Assembly: GCA_032622095.1 (NCBI GenBank)
Contig: CP136063.1
Span: forward strand, 276,513,426 to 276,577,425
Reading direction: 5' to 3'
DNA length: 64,000 bases
Source: Siphonodentalium dalli
Taxonomy: Eukaryota > Mollusca > Scaphopoda > Gadilida > Siphonodentaliidae
The notes beneath the pieces were generated by a model. That model was not told where the DNA came from, searched no databases, and saw nothing but the letters and a program-made list of their open reading frames with translations. Position 1 is the stretch's first letter. Each line of letters starts with the position of its first letter. Made by a program: the position numbers and the translations under genes. Positions 59,255-64,000 of this stretch are shown one piece after another.

Positions 59255-59825
59255 ATCAAGTGAAAATAAAAACTTTGCTGCTTTGTAGTTTCAAAATAAG
59301 ACAATATAAGCAAATCATTGCTCATTTATGTTGATATAAATAAGTGACAGACTAAACCTATTTTTGTTTTTGCGGTTCCCATGGGTTCACATTTTTATTG
59401 TTATATTGTCAACTCGAAATATATCAGTTGTTTTTGTCTGTTTCATATTTTTGTTTTAGTTTCTGTTTTCTCGATGATCCCATATTTGGTTTTCCAATTT
59501 GGCCAAACTTTCTGAAAAATGACCAAACAAATTCAGAATAGGCCAAAAGAATTTCTAGCTAGTGTGAACCCTGCCTCCAATCCTCCTCCCCTCCTTCCCG
59601 TTCCCATCTAATTATATGAACAAACACATTACTACATCTGATGTAATTGGCTCTATAATTTATTCCAAAATAGATCCACATTCAAACAACCATAATTCAT
59701 ATCCATATATATATATATATCACAATACCAATCTTAATTTAGCCACATATAATACAAAACAATTATTTCAATAGATTTGCATACATTAACAAGTATTTTA
59801 GTATCACAGCTATTCAATAACCCAC
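59255..59825. other. Unassigned spacer
   Basis: AT-rich with a short TA run (59,706-59,721). Nothing coding is recognised. Confidence 0.4.
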
Positions 59826-59829
59826 ATTA

Positions 59830-60420
59830 AACATGGAGATGATAAAACATTGCGTAGTTTCGGTGCCCAAATTAATCAACACTCTTGTATTCTCTCCTAA
59901 GTCTATGAAGTTATCATCCAGAAACCAAAATAATCGGGAAATTCTAAGTCAAGAAGATAGTGTCATTCATAACTCTGGTAAAAATGAGTGGACCGAACCC
60001 AAATTTGAACTTTACCTGTATATTCATGTGAGTACAAATGGATTCCATATATCCTTTTTGAAAACAATCAGATAACTAAACTAAAGTTTTCAATTTGGAA
60101 ACCAAGATAATCGGCTAATTCTGAGTCGACAAGGACCACAATACCAGTAAAAATTGGTGGACCACACCCATATTCAAATAATACCTATATTTTCATGTGA
60201 GTAATCTATATACCAAATTTGAAAACAATCAGATAACTAAAACCAGAGTTATCATCCAGAAACCAAAATAATTGGCAAATTCTAAGTTGACCAAACCCAA
60301 ATTTGAGCTTGACGTGTATTTTCGTGTGGGTAATCACATACAAAATTTGAAAAAAATCAGATAACTAGAACTTAGGCCCACACGGTGATATCTATATAGT
60401 CCCAAAAGAAGCAAAATTAT
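59830..60420 (-). repeat. ~165-bp tandem repeat, inverse of the 27.6-28.2 kb family
   Basis: 'ttatcatccagaaaccaaaa' is the complement of the 27.9-kb 'tttggtttccggatgataa'. Units lie at about 59,923, 60,100 and 60,260. The 80-codon plus-strand ORF here is a repeat artefact. Confidence 0.75.
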
Positions 60421-61190
60421 AATTTGTTGATAAGCTAGACTACTTAGAACCACACATGGGTTTCCATCTCATATTTAAATTGAACTTTAATGACCCCCCA
60501 TTCTCATTGTCAGATAAGATCAGATGGCCTGTGTAATTATAGAATAAATACTACAGAAGGATCAAAACAACACCATTAACAGTTTTCAGACCGGATAGAC
60601 GGTTTCCCCACAGCTATAAATGAGAGTATATATTGTACATAAACATTTGCCGATTGTAAGCGGGCTCCATTTGAGGGAAGGTCTCTTTTTTTTTATAGAT
60701 AAAAACTGCCTTTGATCACTTGAGAAAATAATTTTCTTGCAAAAGTTCCCTCTCCAAATGTCATTTTAACACATGTACAACATCTGTCGGAAATCACACT
60801 ATATTGCAATTGAAACGCCGTTATGTGTGCAACATATATTGACATTACCTTGGCTCGGGTGTATTCACAATCTGAAAGTAGAGACTATCTAGTTGGACAC
60901 CCCTCTCGTTATTCTCTGTACACCTAGTTGTTTAAGTTGCTGATCACTAGTTGTCAAAAATATGTACGTCAAGTTGTGATGATGGGATTTGTGCGCAAAG
61001 ACGAAACCATGAATTAGGTTTCCATATTAGACATGTTCCGCCTCCCGATGGTCATTACTAATCTTCGATCACACGACGAAGGCACTGTTCTATTCTTATT
61101 CAAGCACCGAACATAACTATATGTTTATCAATAGATACCGTGCTGAAATCTTTAAGTATATTTGAGATCTATTTTAAAATGTATTATGAC
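60421..61190. other. Unassigned spacer
   Basis: No gene or known repeat recognised. Confidence 0.4.
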
Positions 61191-61194
61191 ATTA

Positions 61195-61810
61195 CTATTA
61201 ACAAGAGGTGTGCACTCGAGTGCTAGCATACCCCCACCGTGGCAAATTCAACCCGCATTATCCGTAAACCCAACAAAAAAGATTTTTAACTTTAAAGAAA
61301 AATTCAGACTAAATATATCGATATGGTGTCACAAGAAGCTTGTACAGAAAAAATTATTCAAATTGGTTCATATTTGTAAAAGTTATTAAGTCGGACAAAA
61401 TTTTCTAAGTCGAAAATGAAGTGTAATATTACGAAAAACAGTCTGGGCCAATCCCTAGCCGCATCATGTAGAGGGGGTATTGTGAGCAGCATGTATACCA
61501 AAAATTATTGAAATCGGTTCATATTTGTTAAAGTTATTAAGTCGGGACAGAATTTTCTAAGTCAAAATAAGTCGAAAGTGAGGCGTAACTTTAAAAAAAA
61601 AGTCGGACCGAACCACAATTAGCATCATGCGGAGAGGCAGTCCTAAGGAGATTGCATACAAAAAATTATTGAAATCGGTTCATAGTTGTTCGAGTTATGA
61701 GGTTGGACAGACGGATGGACGGACGGACAAATGGAGGGAGAAAGCGTGACGGATGGACGGACGCAGTCAATCCAGTATACCCCCCATTTTCTTTGAAACT
61801 GGGGGTATAA
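61195..61810 (-). repeat. Hairpin-plus-CCGTCC tandem element (e)
   Basis: About three units contain 'attgaaatcggttcatattt' and 'agttattaagtcgg' (near 61,370, 61,515 and 61,670). GGACGGATGG/ACGGACGG runs follow, then the terminal hairpin TATACCCCCCATTTTC...AACTGGGGGTATA (about 61,777-61,809). It is oriented minus, the same architecture as elements a-d but with different text. Confidence 0.75.
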
Positions 61811-62199
61811 TTACATGATGTAGTTCATAGAAAAGCATGGTACGCAATTGAAGACTTCTCCTCTGCATGTATACATATCATGCATATTACTTCTCAAGTT
61901 TTCCGGTAACTCAAGAGATGAAACTCTATCTTTTCAATATAAGTACAACAGCATTTCAAATACATTTAAGTAAACAATATAATAATGTAGAATTAAACTT
62001 TTTGAAAAATATAAAACCTCAAGGCTTGAATGTTCATTCTCGGTGAAGTGATTTGTTGATTTAAGTGATAGGAAACAGAAATATGCATGTTCAACCAAAA
62101 TTGACTACCATTACAATCTCTCTTAATGGGGTACTTCCGTACATACAGGGTTTCCGCGAGGGGAAAATTAATGAGTCCGTATTGGGGAAACACATAACG

Positions 62200-62228
62200 C
62201 GACGGGACGACCATGGTTCGTCCCGTCG
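62200..62228. other. Perfect 11-bp stem palindrome
   Basis: CGACGGGACGA, a 7-nt loop (CCATGGT), then TCGTCCCGTCG. It lies 54 bp inside the left end of the hAT-like element and could be a subterminal transposase site or hairpin. Confidence 0.7.
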
Positions 62229-63189
62229 GGCGAAAATTTCGTTATTTGACACTGAAAAGTAGCAATTTCCTTGCACATAAGAGTCTCACAAAGCAACCAA
62301 AGCTACGTATATATTACGCAAGTCAATCATTTCCGTGGGTGCATTAATTCTGTTGATGGTATCCAGATAATCAATCAACTAATTACGCACATAAGACTGC
62401 CGTCTGATTGAAGATTATATATAAATGAACAAGCTACTAGTTATTGTTTACAAATTTATACAATAAGATTCCGATGAATCTAAACACTACAAAACATCTA
62501 TGCATTGACCAATAATAGATAGCAAGGAGAATTGAATAAAGTATTTCCTAGAATTGCAAGCAGCTTCTGTGAAAATGAAACTGACATGATATACACTGTC
62601 AATCGTAAAACTATTTGTGCGCTGTGACGTCATACTGCAGGAGCTATTTATAGCGGCAAAATACGAATGGTAGCGACACAGGTATTTGGCACCAAAAAAA
62701 ATTAATAAAAAGAGATTTTTATTAAATTTAAAAACAAAAATTGTGCCTAATACCTGTGGGTAGGGACATCTTTCACTCGGAACGCGTAGCTTGTTCACTA
62801 GTCTCTATATATTAGTCCATAAACTGACGACCGCAATTGCTTATTATGCGCATAGTCAACAAAATCCCAACGTGATTTATTTCACAGTAAAACGGAACCT
62901 GTCCCGAAATCAGTCTTTATAGTGGGAATTCATAGTGACAAGTTAACAACACCATTCATTTGAACCATATTACATACATGGGTGATAAAGACAAACACAT
63001 ACGTACCCCCTCCCCAATATGGAGATAATGTCAAAGGACGGTAAATAATAGTTGCGTTGTCCCCAAGCACAATCAACGACGCACGTGTTCACATCTCCCG
63101 CCAAATTATATTTTATAACACGTTGGCTAAAACTCCGTTCTATACCTCATGGACTCTGCAGGGGGACCCATTTATTATGTACCACCGTA

Positions 63190-63370
63190 CGATAGCACGG
63201 GATCTCGGAGAGGAGCAGTTTCATTCATGAAAATCCCGTGCATAAAAATGTCCCGACTAAGAAATTCGGCGTTCTTTGATCAAATTATGTAATCCTACGA
63301 TATCACGGGATTTTCGAGCATGAGTAGTTTCATCCCGTACACAAAAATATGCATATTCAGCAGTCCGACA
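63190..63370. repeat. Two-copy ~115-bp repeat within the hAT-like element
   Basis: 'agcacgggatctcggag' and 'atcacgggattttcgag' start two copies that both continue with 'agtttcat' and 'cccgt(g/a)ca(t/c)aaaaat'. Confidence 0.6.
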
Positions 63371-63594
63371 TTTTTTGATGTTACCGCGACATGCATTACG
63401 CTGTATCTAACGTCGCTATTTGACCCGCTTTTTCACCAGTATTCTATTTAACACCCGAACTCCCGTTGTAACCGGAATTGTTTACGACATTGCGACTGAC
63501 ATTTGGTATATGTATGAACCAAACAGATAATATGCGAGGGGAATGAGGCCGTCCTACGGACGCTGAGCCGTACTAACGGAAACCCTGGTACATA

Positions 63595-64000
63595 ACACAC
63601 TTTTTCAGATTAATATTATGATCAGAAGACATATTTAGGCACAGTGAACCATGCACTACAGTCTATCTATCGTTGTTTCTCCAGTTAACGAACATTGGCA
63701 ATTGTGATATTGTCATCCCAATTGTGACACAATATGTCTTATCCACACATATCTTGGCAAAGTCTACTTATGTGGACATATGTGATTTTATTGGAGACAC
63801 TGTGTCAAGATTGGGGCCACCAATATAACGTAATTATATATATTTCAGCTGGGCTTAACTTAATCGTTTGTTTGGGAGTCTCTGCCGAAAATTCCAACAC
63901 AAGAGGTGCAACTCGAAGCTAGCACTTGTTGGACTTTTCGGGACTGGCCAGTCGATATTCATGTAGTGATACCCAAGGAGGCACTCGCACTCACGACCAC
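63595..64000. other. Unassigned right edge
   Basis: A 62-codon ORF (63,734-63,922) has no recognisable domain. An acceptor-like TATATATTTCAG lies near 63,848, but no exon can be supported. Confidence 0.35.

Larger units (their letters stand above)
62146..63587. mobile_element. hAT-like element with 7-bp target duplication
   Basis: GTACATA (62,139-62,145) | CAGGGTTTCCG ... CGGAAACCCTG | GTACATA (63,588-63,594). The inverted ends are 11 bp and CAGGG termini suggest hAT, although hAT duplications are normally 8 bp. The 1,442-bp body has no transposase-like ORF. It contains a strong palindrome (62,200-62,228) and two diverged ~120-bp repeats (63,190-63,370). Confidence 0.65.

Overview
This is a eukaryotic, AT-rich, intron-bearing and very repeat-dense window, most likely from a marine invertebrate. 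The bivalve/lophotrochozoan-type repeats (tandem elements opening with a terminal hairpin and CCGTCCGTC runs, 'pearl'-like Helitron derivatives, non-LTR reverse transcriptases with C-terminal CCHC knuckles) suggest a mollusc or relative. The species is an inference; I recognise no diagnostic gene. There are no bacterial-type operons, rRNA, tRNA or CRISPR arrays that I can support.

0-2.4 kb: two and a half tandem Helitron-like non-autonomous elements. 3.6-8.1 kb: the one convincing host gene. It has three phase-compatible exons (3637-3995, 5789-6093, 7528-8114) encoding a 416-residue secreted protein with a signal peptide, a partial von Willebrand factor D domain, an eight-cysteine C8 domain and a His/Glu/Ser-rich tail with many N-glycosylation sequons. 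Both splice sites of its middle exon lie in minisatellites. 8.3-13.6 kb: inverted repeats and two back-to-back TTAA-flanked elements. 13.9-17.9 kb: a 5'-truncated non-LTR retrotransposon with an intact 1011-codon endonuclease/reverse-transcriptase ORF. 18-30 kb: MITEs, an inverted pair of a tandem-repeat element about 8 kb apart, a dead minus-strand reverse-transcriptase fragment, and long tandem arrays. 30.7-32.6 kb: a second decayed reverse transcriptase.

36.4-48.1 kb: a head-to-tail array of nine Helitron-like elements. Each starts in a TCTA...TATATTTTGAGAC 5' end, and most end in a GC hairpin followed by CTAG-T. The last member appears to carry 2.8 kb of foreign DNA. 49.2-51.1 kb: a twelve-unit tandem array rich in AAGATGGC motifs. 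51.4-59.3 kb: a 7.9-kb TTAA-bounded structure with CCCTTTCATGA ends. It is built from 96-bp palindromic satellite units and two near-identical 2.57-kb copies of a second TIR element inserted at TAA sites. 59.8-61.8 kb: more hairpin-type tandem elements. 62.1-63.6 kb: a hAT-like element with a 7-bp target duplication.

Apart from the VWD-C8 gene, almost everything interpretable is mobile or satellite DNA. The most unusual parts are the tandem Helitron array with apparent capture, the nested TTAA/palindromic-satellite structure, and the gene whose middle exon is bordered by multiplied splice signals.
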